Shown here piece by piece: positions 22,793-31,649 of a stretch of 61,373 bases of DNA (its first letter is position 1; each line of letters begins with the position of its first letter). The DNA is taken from NCBI GenBank assembly GCA_937967375.1, contig CALCJF010000028.1:1-61373 (forward strand), in the 5' to 3' direction. A program made the translations under genes and the position numbers. The notes under the pieces were generated by a model that saw only the letters and a list, made by a program, of their open reading frames with translations, was not told the DNA's origin and made no database searches. This DNA comes from an uncultured Leucobacter sp. Lineage in GTDB: Bacteria > Actinomycetota > Actinomycetes > Actinomycetales > Microbacteriaceae.

Positions 22793-25072
22793 CTATGGCG
22801 TCGCGTAGGCCGCGCGCTGGTCGTTGCGAACCCACTGATCGTTCTCGGCGCGGGCAGCGTTGCCGGCGAACCCCGCATCCGGAATGAGCAGATACTGGTT
22901 CCGCGCATACTCGCTGTCGTTCCAAGTGGGATCTACGGCGAGCCAGCTTCCGTCGATGTTGACCTTGTTCCATGCGTGCCCGCCTCCGGAGAACACCTCG
23001 CCGGTGACAACCATGGTGGGAACCCCTGCGGCGTTCATCAGCGCCGAGTATGCCGCAGCGTAGCCGAGGCACACCGCGGTTCCGCTCGTAAACACCCCAT
23101 CCGCACGCCACGCCGACATGAGCGGGGTCAGGTCTCCGCCGTTTCTGCTGGTGTCGAGGGCGGCGAAGTCGTACTCGGCATTGCTGATGAGCCAATCGTT
23201 CAGCGCGGTCGCCTTTTCGGTCGCAGACATTCCATCATTGATGGATTGCGCCAGTGCGGCCTCCACGCCTGCTGCGAGCGACGATTGCAGTTCCTCGCGC
23301 TCGCTGCCTTCCAAAGTGTAGTTCAGACGATAGATCACCCTGTCGCCGGAGTTACGAACGGGATTGAACAATGCCGCATCCGCGTAGGGAACCCCGATGG
23401 CGTAGGGGTTTTGGTAGAAGGCCTCGTCGAACGCATCCGAAAAGCTCTGGGAGCCGGGTTGCGCCGCGAACTCGCTCACGTCGATGTATTCCGTGCCTGC
23501 GATGAGGTGGCTGGCGATGAATCGCACGTAGTCGTTGGATCCGTACACCGGGTAGTCTGTGTCAGCTGGCTTCGTGGCAGCGTTATCGATCTTGCCGGAG
23601 ATATCTTCGGGAGTACCGGAGATCACCGTGAAGTTGCCGAGTCCGGTCGCGGGGTGCATTGCTTCAGCCTCAGCATTGAAGGTTGCGATGAAAGCTTCCG
23701 GTGTAGTGGTGGCGCCGTGTTCGAATGTGTACTCGATCTCTTCCCCGAGCATGGTACCTACGCCTTCGACGCGGATGATCCATTGCTCGGGCTTCGGGCC
23801 CACCGAGATGCCATCATCCGGGATGCGCGCCTGCGTGGTGCGGGTAACTCCATCCAAACCGGTAAAGGCGAATACGCGAGGAATGCTCGACAGGGGATTG
23901 ACCGTGTCCCACATGAGGTGAGACATTCCATGATTGGTCATCTCATTCCAGGCAGTACGCTGCGGAAGCGAGCCTGCCATCGCCGAGGCATCGACCTCTG
24001 AGACCTGCGAGTACCTCTTGCCATCAGTGGCAATGACTCCCCAGGCGAACCCGCTTTCGGCGTAGTCGTCTTCGCCGAGGTTGAACGTCACCACATTGTC
24101 GCCGAGCAACTGATCGGCGCTCTCCCCGTCGTACAACGCGAGTCCGACGTTCTGCTCCGACGGATAGAAGTCTGCCGGTGAAGAACGATTGATCCTGTCT
24201 TTCGACGACCAGCTGGTGTCACCTGTCGTGCCGAAAAGGCTGTACCACCGGTAGCGATCCTTGTCGGTGGTCACCCCGGCACTACCGACGACCACGTAAT
24301 CGGTGGCGCCCTCGACGGGCTCCCACGAGAGTGTGAGCGTACCGTCCGTCGGATCGACTGACGCCGATACGACTGGGGCCTCGAACTCTTGTTTCGTGGT
24401 CAGCTTGGTCACGACCGGCTGTTCGAGTGCCTTGCCAGAAGCATCGATCTTGCGCACGAGATAGTACTCAGGCTGCAGCCCCCAACCGTCAAAGGTGCGC
24501 CCCTCGGACATCACCTGCGCCGAGTCCCCTGTGTCGGCACGCACTGTGTCCGACTCGAACGGGCGTATCTCGAGCGGCTTTCCCGCCTTCGACTGATACA
24601 CCCACGCGCGCTCGAACCGGGTGAGTGCGGGATCGAGGTACAGCTCGAACGCCCAGTCCTCGGCCCCGCCCTCCTCTGCGATCCGAGCGTTCCAATCGAA
24701 GTCGACGGGAAAACTGATCGGCGCACCGGGGTCGAGCTCGGTCATAGGCGCGGTGTACGCGTACTTGGTCTCTGACGCTGAGACCGTCTCGGTGAAGAGC
24801 TGCGGGTTTCCAGAGCCGAACACCCCGCTCATCGCAGTGATCGCGACTGTCGTCACCAGGGCGACAGCGGCGGCACCGGCCGCGACGATCAGCCAGGTCT
24901 TGCGCGCCCGCTGACCCTGGGGCCGGTCGTTCTGCGGCAGCGGTGTCAGCTGCTGCGTCAGCTGCTCACTTTCCGCTTGCGCAGTATGCTCGCTCCATTG
25001 CTGCCCGTCCCACCAGCGCAGTTGTTCGGGAGACGCGGGGTCGGGGTACCATCCGGGCGCGGGCGAAGTCAC
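22793..25072 (-). CDS. Large membrane-anchored DUF2510/transglutaminase-like protein
   Basis: A 759-residue protein. Residues 1-30 form a DUF2510 domain (GWYPDPASPEQLRWWDGQQW), followed by one transmembrane segment (about 59-81), then a long extracellular part. Near residues 240-275 a fibronectin-III-like stretch occurs (VDPTDGTLTLSWEPVEGATD). The C-terminus is a transglutaminase-like core with a plausible triad Cys668 (SGTAVCLGYAAAYS), His699 (GGGHAWNKV) and Asp714 (WLAVDPTWND). Such domains act as peptidases or cross-linkers at the cell surface. GTG start after CGGAGA. It diverges from ileS and converges on the YozG gene. Confidence 0.78.
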   Translation of the reverse strand: MTSPAPGWYPDPASPEQLRWWDGQQWSEHTAQAESEQLTQQLTPLPQNDRPQGQRARKTWLIVAAGAAAVALVTTVAITAMSGVFGSGNPQLFTETVSASETKYAYTAPMTELDPGAPISFPVDFDWNARIAEEGGAEDWAFELYLDPALTRFERAWVYQSKAGKPLEIRPFESDTVRADTGDSAQVMSEGRTFDGWGLQPEYYLVRKIDASGKALEQPVVTKLTTKQEFEAPVVSASVDPTDGTLTLSWEPVEGATDYVVVGSAGVTTDKDRYRWYSLFGTTGDTSWSSKDRINRSSPADFYPSEQNVGLALYDGESADQLLGDNVVTFNLGEDDYAESGFAWGVIATDGKRYSQVSEVDASAMAGSLPQRTAWNEMTNHGMSHLMWDTVNPLSSIPRVFAFTGLDGVTRTTQARIPDDGISVGPKPEQWIIRVEGVGTMLGEEIEYTFEHGATTTPEAFIATFNAEAEAMHPATGLGNFTVISGTPEDISGKIDNAATKPADTDYPVYGSNDYVRFIASHLIAGTEYIDVSEFAAQPGSQSFSDAFDEAFYQNPYAIGVPYADAALFNPVRNSGDRVIYRLNYTLEGSEREELQSSLAAGVEAALAQSINDGMSATEKATALNDWLISNAEYDFAALDTSRNGGDLTPLMSAWRADGVFTSGTAVCLGYAAAYSALMNAAGVPTMVVTGEVFSGGGHAWNKVNIDGSWLAVDPTWNDSEYARNQYLLIPDAGFAGNAARAENDQWVRNDQRAAYATP

Positions 25073-25152
25073 GGGGGGTCTCCGTTCGATCGAGCTCTAT
25101 TTCATACACATGCCGAAGCGGTGCTCTGGAAATACACTACCTGCGAATGACG

Positions 25153-25158
25153 TAAGCT
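25153..25158 (+). promoter_or_regulatory. -10 element for the ileS T-box transcript
   Basis: TAAGCT just upstream of the T-box stem I; transcription would start near 25165. Confidence 0.5.
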
Positions 25159-25164
25159 TGATGC

Positions 25165-25403
25165 AGCGACCGCGAACCGGCCATCACCGGGGAGTCTTCG
25201 GAAGAACGGCGGACGAGATCCTTTTCGAAAGAACCTCGCTGCTTATTAGAACCGAACGGGTACGGCCCGTCACAGCCGAACGAAGAGGCCTAGGGTCGCG
25301 CATGCGACGACGAGGCAAGCGGGGTGGTACCGCGGGAGAGAACGGTGGTTCTCGCTCGTCCCGGCAGATGAACGCATTACGAACATCTACAACCGGAGAC
25401 CTC
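25165..25403 (+). promoter_or_regulatory. T-box riboswitch sensing tRNA-Ile (ultrashort stem I, translational type)
   Basis: The leader of ileS carries the T-box core GGGGTGGTACCGCGG (25321-25335) with the TGGT bulge that pairs with the uncharged tRNA acceptor end. A short stem I, ACCGGCC-ATC-ACCGGGGAG, presents the isoleucine specifier ATC at 25183-25185. A hairpin GAGAAC-GGTG-GTTCTC follows the T-box. No T-run follows; instead the element runs into the CCGGAG ribosome-binding site before ATG 25404, which fits the actinobacterial class that controls translation by sequestering the ribosome-binding site. Confidence 0.92.
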
Positions 25404-28400
25404 ATGACGTACCCCAAGCAGCAGACCGACGCAGTAGCGGCAAAGCGGCCAAAGCACGCGGCGATCGACCCAGCAGAGCGCAGCACCGAGGGTGTTTCGC
25501 CCTCGCCAAGGTTTCCGGCGATCGAGCAGGGCGTGCTCGCGTTCTGGAAGCAGAACGATACCTTCCGCGAGTCGATCAGGCAGCGCGAGGGCTGTGAAGA
25601 GTGGGTCTTCAACGACGGCCCCCCGTTCGCGAACGGCCTGCCGCACTACGGGCACCTGCTGACCGGCTACGCAAAAGACGTGTTTCCGCGTTTTCAGACG
25701 ATGCGCGGCAAGAAGGTCGAGCGTCGCTTTGGCTGGGACACGCACGGCCTGCCCGCAGAGCTTGAGGTGATGAAGCAGCTCGGCATCACCGAGAAGAGCG
25801 AGATCGAAGACATGGGCATCGATGTCTTCAATAAGAAGGCAAAGGAGTCGGTGCTCTTCTACACGAAGGAGTGGGAAGAGTACGTGACCCGCCAGGCGCG
25901 CTGGGTCGACTTCGAGAACGACTACAAGACGCTCAACCTGAGCTTCATGGAGAGCGTGCTCTGGGCGTTCAAGCAACTGCATGACAAGGGTCTCGCCTAC
26001 GAGGGGCACCGCGTGCTGCCGTACTGCTGGCGCGACGAGACTCCGCTGTCGAACCACGAGCTGCGCATGGACGACGACGTGTACCAGATGCGGCAAGATC
26101 CTTCGGTGACGGTAACTTTTCCGATGCGAGGATCGCGCGCTGCCGAGCTCGGTCTCGAGGGTGTGCGGGCGCTCGCTTGGACGACCACGCCTTGGACGCT
26201 GCCGACGAACGCCGCCCTCGCGGTCGGGCCAGCCATCGAGTACGCAGTTGTGCGGGGCGTTACCGGCGATGCCGCAGAGGCGAAGTACCTGCTCGCCAAA
26301 GATCTCGTTGGTAACTACGCAAAGGATCTCGGCTACGAGTCGGCCGACGGTGCGCTCGACGCCGTCGAGCGCACCGTGCTTGGTGCTGATCTCGAGAATG
26401 TCGAGTACGAGCCGATTTTCGACTACTACACCGACGCCGAAAAGTGGGGCACCGAGAACTGCTGGCGCGTGCTCGTAGATGACTACGTTGGAGCGAGCGA
26501 CGGCACCGGCATCGTGCACCAATCGCCCGCGTACGGCGAAGACGATATGCGCATCACCTCGGCCGCGGGCATCCCGACGATCGTGAGCCTCGACGACGGT
26601 GGCCGCTTCGTGAACGCCGTCACCGACGTAGCCGGAGAGCTCTGGTTCGAGGCGAACCGCCCGCTGATCCGCCTGCTGCGCGAGCGCGGCCGTCTGCTGC
26701 GCGAGCAGAGCTACGAGCACAGCTACCCGCACTGCTGGCGCTGCCGCAACCCGCTGATCTACAAGGCGGTCTCGAGCTGGTTCGTGCGCGTCACTGAGAT
26801 CAAAGTGCGCATGCTCGAACTCAACGAAGAGATCACCTGGGTGCCCGGCAACGTGAAGCACGGGCAGTTCGGTAAGTGGCTCGAGGGTGCACGCGACTGG
26901 TCGATCAGCCGCAACCGCTACTGGGGAAGCCCGATTCCCGTCTGGAAGAGCGACAACCCCGACTATCCGCGCGTCGACGTGTACGGTTCGCTCGAAGAGC
27001 TCGAGCGCGACTTCGGCACGCTGCCCGTGAACCCCGAGACGGGCGAGGTCGATCTGCATCGCCCGTACATCGACTCGCTGACGCGCGTGAACCCCGACGA
27101 CCCGAGCGGTCAGTCGACAATGCGTCGCATCGAGGACGTCTTCGACGTGTGGTTCGATTCGGGATCGATGCCGTTCGCTCAGGCGCACTACCCGTTCGAG
27201 AACCAGAACTGGTTCGACGAGCACCAGCCCGCCGACTTCATCGTTGAGTACATCGGGCAGACCCGCGGTTGGTTCTACGTGATGCACGTGCTCGCGACCG
27301 CGCTCTTCGACCGCCCGGCGTTCAAGAGCGTGATCAGCCACGGCATCGTGCTCGGCAGTGACGGCAACAAGATGTCGAAGAGCCTGCGCAACTATCCAGA
27401 TGTGAACGAGGTCTTCGACCGCGACGGATCCGACGCGATGCGCTGGTTCTTGATGGCCTCACCCGTGGTGCGCGGTGGCAACCTGATCGTGACGGAGGAG
27501 GGCATCCGCGAGGGCGTGCGCCAGTTCTTGCTGCCGCTCTGGAGCACCTGGTACTTCTTCAGCCTCTACGCGAACGCCGACGGTTATGACGCCGAGTGGC
27601 GCACCGACAGCTCGGATCCGCTCGACCGATACATTCTCGCGAAGACCGGCCGACTCGTGCGCGACGTCGAGAACCACCTTGAGGGGCTCGACACGACCTC
27701 TGCGGCCGAGGCCCTGCGTGACTACGCCGAGGTGCTTACTAACTGGTACGTGCGCCGCTCGCGCGACCGCTTCTGGGAGGGTGTGGCAGGCGACAACGGC
27801 AAGCCCGAGAACAAGCAGGCCTTCGACACGCTCTACACGGTGCTTGAGACCGTCGCTCGTGTTGCGGCGCCGCTCGCGCCGCTCGTGAGCGAAGAGCTCT
27901 GGCGCGGTCTCGGGCACGTCACTGGTCGCAGCGGTGGCCGCTCGGTGCACCTCGAAGATTGGCCCGCCGCAGACGCATTTCCCGTCGATGACGAACTGGT
28001 CGAGGCAATGGATGAGTTGCGCCAGATCACTTCGCAGGCACTCGCGCTGCGCAAGGCCGAGCGGCTTCGCGTGCGCCTGCCGCTTGCGAAGCTCAAGGTG
28101 GTCACTGCCCGCAAGAGCGCGCTGAAACCGTTTGCCACGATCCTCGCCGAGGAACTGAACGTCAAGAAGGTGAAGCTGAAGCGCCTAAAAGACGACAGTG
28201 CCGAGAAGTACGGCATCGTGCAGACCCTGACCGTGAACGCTCGCGCCGCGGGGCCCCGCCTCGGCAAGAACGTGCAGCAGGTGATCAAGGCGGCAAAGGC
28301 CGGCGACTGGAACGAGCAAGACGGCATCGTGACTGCTGGCGGGATTGCGCTTGAGACGGGGGAGTACGAGCTGACTCTCTCGACGACCTCGGGCGAAGAC

Positions 28401-28775
28401 AGCCGTGACGTGCTGGGCCTGCTCGCCGGCGGCGGCTTCGTGCTGCTGCGCACCGAGACCACGCCCGAGCTCGAAGCCGAGGGCGTTGCCCGCGACGCGA
28501 TTCGTGCGGTGCAGGAGGCGCGCAAGAACGCAGGTCTCGAGGTCAGCGACCGTATCGTGCTGAAGCTCGCTTCGTCTGCTTCGAACGCCGCTGCACTCGA
28601 GACGCACGCCGAGCTGATCCAGGGCGAGACCCTTGCTGCCGAGCTGACCGTTTCGGCAGTCGAGACCCCTGCTGCTGACGCCACGGGCGCACTTTTGAAC
28701 ATCGTTGCGAGCGCGCTCGGCACCGAAAAAGCGCCGCTCGGTATTACGATCGACGTACACGGCAGCAACGCCTGA
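25404..28775 (+). CDS. ileS: Isoleucyl-tRNA synthetase
   Basis: IleS charges tRNA-Ile. The 1123-residue protein is the long (eukaryal-like) form common in actinobacteria. HIGH motif is NGLPHYGHLLTGY, KMSKS is GNKMSKSLR, and the CP1 editing region contains LAWTTTPWTLPTNAALAVGP. A zinc/anticodon-binding C-terminal region follows with characteristic DSAEKYGIVQTLTVNARAAG. ATG 25404 is chosen because the leader upstream is the T-box and CCGGAG lies directly before it. Regulated by the T-box at 25165-25403. folC follows after 22 bp. Confidence 0.97.
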   Translation: MTYPKQQTDAVAAKRPKHAAIDPAERSTEGVSPSPRFPAIEQGVLAFWKQNDTFRESIRQREGCEEWVFNDGPPFANGLPHYGHLLTGYAKDVFPRFQTMRGKKVERRFGWDTHGLPAELEVMKQLGITEKSEIEDMGIDVFNKKAKESVLFYTKEWEEYVTRQARWVDFENDYKTLNLSFMESVLWAFKQLHDKGLAYEGHRVLPYCWRDETPLSNHELRMDDDVYQMRQDPSVTVTFPMRGSRAAELGLEGVRALAWTTTPWTLPTNAALAVGPAIEYAVVRGVTGDAAEAKYLLAKDLVGNYAKDLGYESADGALDAVERTVLGADLENVEYEPIFDYYTDAEKWGTENCWRVLVDDYVGASDGTGIVHQSPAYGEDDMRITSAAGIPTIVSLDDGGRFVNAVTDVAGELWFEANRPLIRLLRERGRLLREQSYEHSYPHCWRCRNPLIYKAVSSWFVRVTEIKVRMLELNEEITWVPGNVKHGQFGKWLEGARDWSISRNRYWGSPIPVWKSDNPDYPRVDVYGSLEELERDFGTLPVNPETGEVDLHRPYIDSLTRVNPDDPSGQSTMRRIEDVFDVWFDSGSMPFAQAHYPFENQNWFDEHQPADFIVEYIGQTRGWFYVMHVLATALFDRPAFKSVISHGIVLGSDGNKMSKSLRNYPDVNEVFDRDGSDAMRWFLMASPVVRGGNLIVTEEGIREGVRQFLLPLWSTWYFFSLYANADGYDAEWRTDSSDPLDRYILAKTGRLVRDVENHLEGLDTTSAAEALRDYAEVLTNWYVRRSRDRFWEGVAGDNGKPENKQAFDTLYTVLETVARVAAPLAPLVSEELWRGLGHVTGRSGGRSVHLEDWPAADAFPVDDELVEAMDELRQITSQALALRKAERLRVRLPLAKLKVVTARKSALKPFATILAEELNVKKVKLKRLKDDSAEKYGIVQTLTVNARAAGPRLGKNVQQVIKAAKAGDWNEQDGIVTAGGIALETGEYELTLSTTSGEDSRDVLGLLAGGGFVLLRTETTPELEAEGVARDAIRAVQEARKNAGLEVSDRIVLKLASSASNAAALETHAELIQGETLAAELTVSAVETPAADATGALLNIVASALGTEKAPLGITIDVHGSNA

Positions 28776-28797
28776 TCACGACTGGCAGGAGCGCATT

Positions 28798-30150
28798 ATG
28801 ACCGGAGCAGAACGAGCCGCAGAGCGGGTCTACGAAGAGCTGCTGACTCGCGTCGGTGAGGCGAACCCGCGGCCGCGTATCGAGCCAGTGCGGCGCCTCG
28901 CCGAACTTGTCGGATCACCCCAACTGTCGTACCCCGTGATTCAGGTTGCCGGCACGAACGGCAAGACCTCGACGAGTCGTGCGATCGAGTCGCTCGTGCG
29001 TGCCCACGGTCTGCGCACGGGGCTGTTCACCAGCCCGCACCTCGTCGACTTCACTGAGCGTTTTCAGATCGACGGCGTGCCTGTCAAAGGCAAGGTGCTT
29101 GCTGACGCCTGGGACGAGCTGCGACTACCGCTTGAGGTGCTCGACGCGCAGCTCGCGGCCGAGGGCATGGGTGCGATCACATTCTTCGAGGCGCTCGCCG
29201 TGCTCGCGTTCACGCTGTTCGCCGATGCCCCCGTCGATGTTGCCGTGATCGAGGTCGGCATGGGCGGCGAGTGGGACGCAACGAACATTGCTGACGCTCA
29301 GGTCGCCGTGTTTACGCCGATCGATCTCGATCACACCGCAGTGCTCGGCACCGACATCGAGACCATCGCACGCACCAAGGCTGGCATTGTGAAGCAGGGC
29401 AGCACTGTGGTCACCGCCGCGCAGGATTCGGCTGCGCTTGTCGAGCTCGTTGAGGCGGCAGAGCGCGAGGACGCCCGTATTTTCGTGTCTGCTCGCGACT
29501 TTGATGTGACCGAGGATCTGCTCGCAGTCGGCGGCCGCCAGGTCTCGTTGCGCGGTCTACACGGTCACGAATATGACCCGGCGTTCGTACCGCTCTACGG
29601 GGCGCACCAGGCGCAGAATGTGTCGCTCGCGGTCGCCGCGGTCGAGGCGTTCTTCGGTGCGGAGCGCCCGCTGCCAGAAGAGGTACTTGACGAGGGGCTC
29701 GGCGGGCTCACCTCACCGGGCCGATTGCAGTTGATCGGCAACGAACCCATCGTCTACGTCGACGCTGCCCATAACCCGCACGGAGCTGAAGCGCTCGCCC
29801 GGGCCGTCACCGAATCGTTCGCGTTCACAGAGCTTGCGCTGGTGACTGGAATGATGGCTGACAAAGATGCTGAGGGCGTGCTCGCAGCTCTGCTGCCCAT
29901 TACCGATGCACTGTTTCTTTCGCCCGTCGACTCTGCTCGTACGCTCGGTGTCGAGGACCTCTACCAAGTCTCGGGCCGCTTCGAGCGCGACGGTATTACC
30001 GAGGTGTCGGAGTCACTCACCGAGGCGCTCGACGCTGCTCGGGAGTGGGCCGGGCAGTCCGACGGTCGTGCGGTGCTCGTTGCGGGATCGGTGCTGCTCG
30101 CTGGCGAGGCCATCCTGTGCTCGCGAAACGAGGGATGGGGCATTGCGTGA
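28798..30150 (+). CDS. folC: Folylpolyglutamate synthase/dihydrofolate synthase
   Basis: FolC adds glutamate to dihydropteroate and to folates. The 450-residue protein carries the Mur-ligase ATP loop VAGTNGKTSTSRAIESL (about residue 51), then GLFTSPHLVDFTERF and, in the C-terminal part, VYVDAAHNPHGAEALARAV. ATG 28798 is chosen because GGCAGGAG precedes it; the frame is open upstream only within the 3' end of ileS. It overlaps the DUF4233 gene by 4 nt (GTGA). ileS-folC-DUF4233 is the standard order in Microbacteriaceae. Confidence 0.96.
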   Translation: MTGAERAAERVYEELLTRVGEANPRPRIEPVRRLAELVGSPQLSYPVIQVAGTNGKTSTSRAIESLVRAHGLRTGLFTSPHLVDFTERFQIDGVPVKGKVLADAWDELRLPLEVLDAQLAAEGMGAITFFEALAVLAFTLFADAPVDVAVIEVGMGGEWDATNIADAQVAVFTPIDLDHTAVLGTDIETIARTKAGIVKQGSTVVTAAQDSAALVELVEAAEREDARIFVSARDFDVTEDLLAVGGRQVSLRGLHGHEYDPAFVPLYGAHQAQNVSLAVAAVEAFFGAERPLPEEVLDEGLGGLTSPGRLQLIGNEPIVYVDAAHNPHGAEALARAVTESFAFTELALVTGMMADKDAEGVLAALLPITDALFLSPVDSARTLGVEDLYQVSGRFERDGITEVSESLTEALDAAREWAGQSDGRAVLVAGSVLLAGEAILCSRNEGWGIA

Positions 30151-30635
30151 GTGGCGATAGCAACGTGAACTCTGCACGCGCCGGGTTGCCCGCAGAGGAA
30201 GAGCTGCAGCTCTCACCCTCTGAAACCGTGGCCCACAACGCGGCAATGCGTCTCTCGGGTGCCGGTCGCGGCGAGGTCGCGGCCAAAACGCAACGTGCGC
30301 TGGCCTCGATCACACTCGGCTTCGAACTGATCGTTGTAGTGCTGATCGGCCTTGCAATCTTTGGGCTCAGCCTGCTCGAACCTCGTGAGCTGGGTCTCTG
30401 GATTGCGGGCGGCCTCGCGCTCGCCTGTGTGCTCGCGCTCGGATTCATGCGCGTCGGCAAGGTCGGGATCTGGCTGGGTTGGACCGTGCACGCACTGATG
30501 CTCGCGACCGCGTTCATCCTGCCCGCGTCGCTCGTCGTCAGCCTGCTATTCTCCGCGCTGTGGGTGTATTGCATGGTCAAGGGCGCGCAGATTGATCGGC
30601 AGCGACTTCAGTATTACGCTTCGCTTGCGAACTGA
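30147..30635 (+). CDS. DUF4233 membrane protein
   Basis: A 162-residue protein with a polar N-terminus and four hydrophobic helices (LASITLGFELIVVVLIGLAI, then LGLWIAGGLALACVLALGF, VGIWLGWTVHALMLATAFIL and LVVSLLFSALWVYCMVKGAQ). DUF4233 is an actinobacterial family almost always found after folC and before ndk; its role is unknown. The GTG start overlaps the folC stop. The last 59 bp overlap the convergent EamA gene on the other strand, and ndk has been displaced by an EamA/LysR pair. Confidence 0.88.
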   Translation: MSGDSNVNSARAGLPAEEELQLSPSETVAHNAAMRLSGAGRGEVAAKTQRALASITLGFELIVVVLIGLAIFGLSLLEPRELGLWIAGGLALACVLALGFMRVGKVGIWLGWTVHALMLATAFILPASLVVSLLFSALWVYCMVKGAQIDRQRLQYYASLAN

Positions 30636-31578
30636 AGGTATTGCCAGAAGTATCTGACGCAATTGCCGTCGCCGACGGTGACTCAGACAGCGGCTCTATT
30701 CGCTGCTGGCGGCTTCGCCGCTCTATCGAGCTGCCAGCGAGGCTTCCTGCGACGATGAGGATCGCGCCCAGGAGCTGCACCAGCCCGAGTGCTTCGGCGC
30801 CGATTACGATCCCGATGAGAGCAGCCCAGAGCGGCTCTGTGCCCATGAGCAGCGCGGCTCTCGCGGCCGAGGTCTTCCGCACTGCCCAGGCTTGCACCAG
30901 AAACGCGAAGACGCTGCAGCCCAAGCCTAAGAATACCGCGTTTGCGATTCCGGCTAAGGTGAGTCGCGGCACCCACGAAGCTGCCGATGGCGCGGCCAGC
31001 GCGGTGAAGAGCACCGCACCAACCAGCATCTGAACAGTGACGAGGGTGACCACGCTGTCGTCTTTGCGAAGCGCGCGTGCCGTCGCGGTGACGTGCGCCG
31101 CACGCACAACGGCGGCACCGAGCACTAGCAGGTCGCCGCCGGTCGGTACGCGGAGCCCCCCGCTTCCCGACGCGAGCAGGGCGATACCGAGCACGGCGCC
31201 GCTTGCAGCGAGATAGAACGGCAGGGGCAGTCTTCGTTTCAGTAGGGCGGCCTCGAGCAGTGGGGTGAGGATCAGCGAGAGGCTAATGAGAATCCCAGCG
31301 TTCGTGGCGCTTGTCCGGCCGACCCCCGTGGTCTCGAGCCAGAGAATGCTGGCTTGCGAACAGCCGAGCACCACACCCGACAGAATGAGCCGCATATTTG
31401 CGCGGCCTGTGCGACGAATGAGTGCGAACCCGAGCATGCCGAGCGCGCCGATGCCGTAGCGTAGCGCGAGGGTGGGCTCGACGCCGATCTCGGCGACGAG
31501 TTGCTTCGCTGAAAGATAGCTGCCGCCCCACACGATGGCGACGAGAACCAGCAGCAGATCGGGTGAGGCTTTGCGCAT
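30577..31578 (-). CDS. EamA/DMT-family metabolite transporter
   Basis: A 333-residue inner-membrane protein with about ten helices in two EamA repeats (LLLVLVAIVWGGSYLSAKQL at the N-terminus; a second repeat around VLGAAVVRAAHVTATARAL to LMGTEPLWAALIGIVIGAEA). Such transporters move amino acids or other small metabolites, usually outward. It diverges from a LysR regulator across a 71-bp region with inverted repeats, the usual arrangement for a regulator controlling an exporter. The polar C-terminal tail overlaps the DUF4233 gene antisense by 59 bp. Possible -10 GAAACT six nucleotides before the ATG. Confidence 0.88.
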   Translation of the reverse strand: MRKASPDLLLVLVAIVWGGSYLSAKQLVAEIGVEPTLALRYGIGALGMLGFALIRRTGRANMRLILSGVVLGCSQASILWLETTGVGRTSATNAGILISLSLILTPLLEAALLKRRLPLPFYLAASGAVLGIALLASGSGGLRVPTGGDLLVLGAAVVRAAHVTATARALRKDDSVVTLVTVQMLVGAVLFTALAAPSAASWVPRLTLAGIANAVFLGLGCSVFAFLVQAWAVRKTSAARAALLMGTEPLWAALIGIVIGAEALGLVQLLGAILIVAGSLAGSSIERRSRQQRIEPLSESPSATAIASDTSGNTFSSQAKRNTEVAADQSARP

Positions 31579-31581
31579 GCG

Positions 31582-31625
31582 AATAGTTTCTTGCGATCTA
31601 CACGTAAGAAGAAGTGCGAACTATT
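31582..31625. promoter_or_regulatory. Inverted-repeat operator between EamA and LysR genes
   Basis: AATAGTT (31582-31588) and AACTATT (31619-31625) are reverse complements, and TTCTT/AAGAA lie inside them. Likely LysR-type regulator sites overlapping both divergent promoters. Confidence 0.5.
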
Positions 31626-31637
31626 TACCTATTTCGT

Positions 31638-31643
31638 TAGTAT
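31638..31643 (+). promoter_or_regulatory. -10 element that fixes the LysR start at ATG 31650
   Basis: TAGTAT ends six nucleotides before ATG 31650, favouring that codon over the in-frame TTG 31644. Confidence 0.5.
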
Positions 31644-31649
31644 TTGCTT

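Noticed and set aside
25377..27341. 654-residue open frame antisense to ileS
   Set aside because: Shadow of a certain gene in a GC-rich genome; no motif, start signal or neighbour support.
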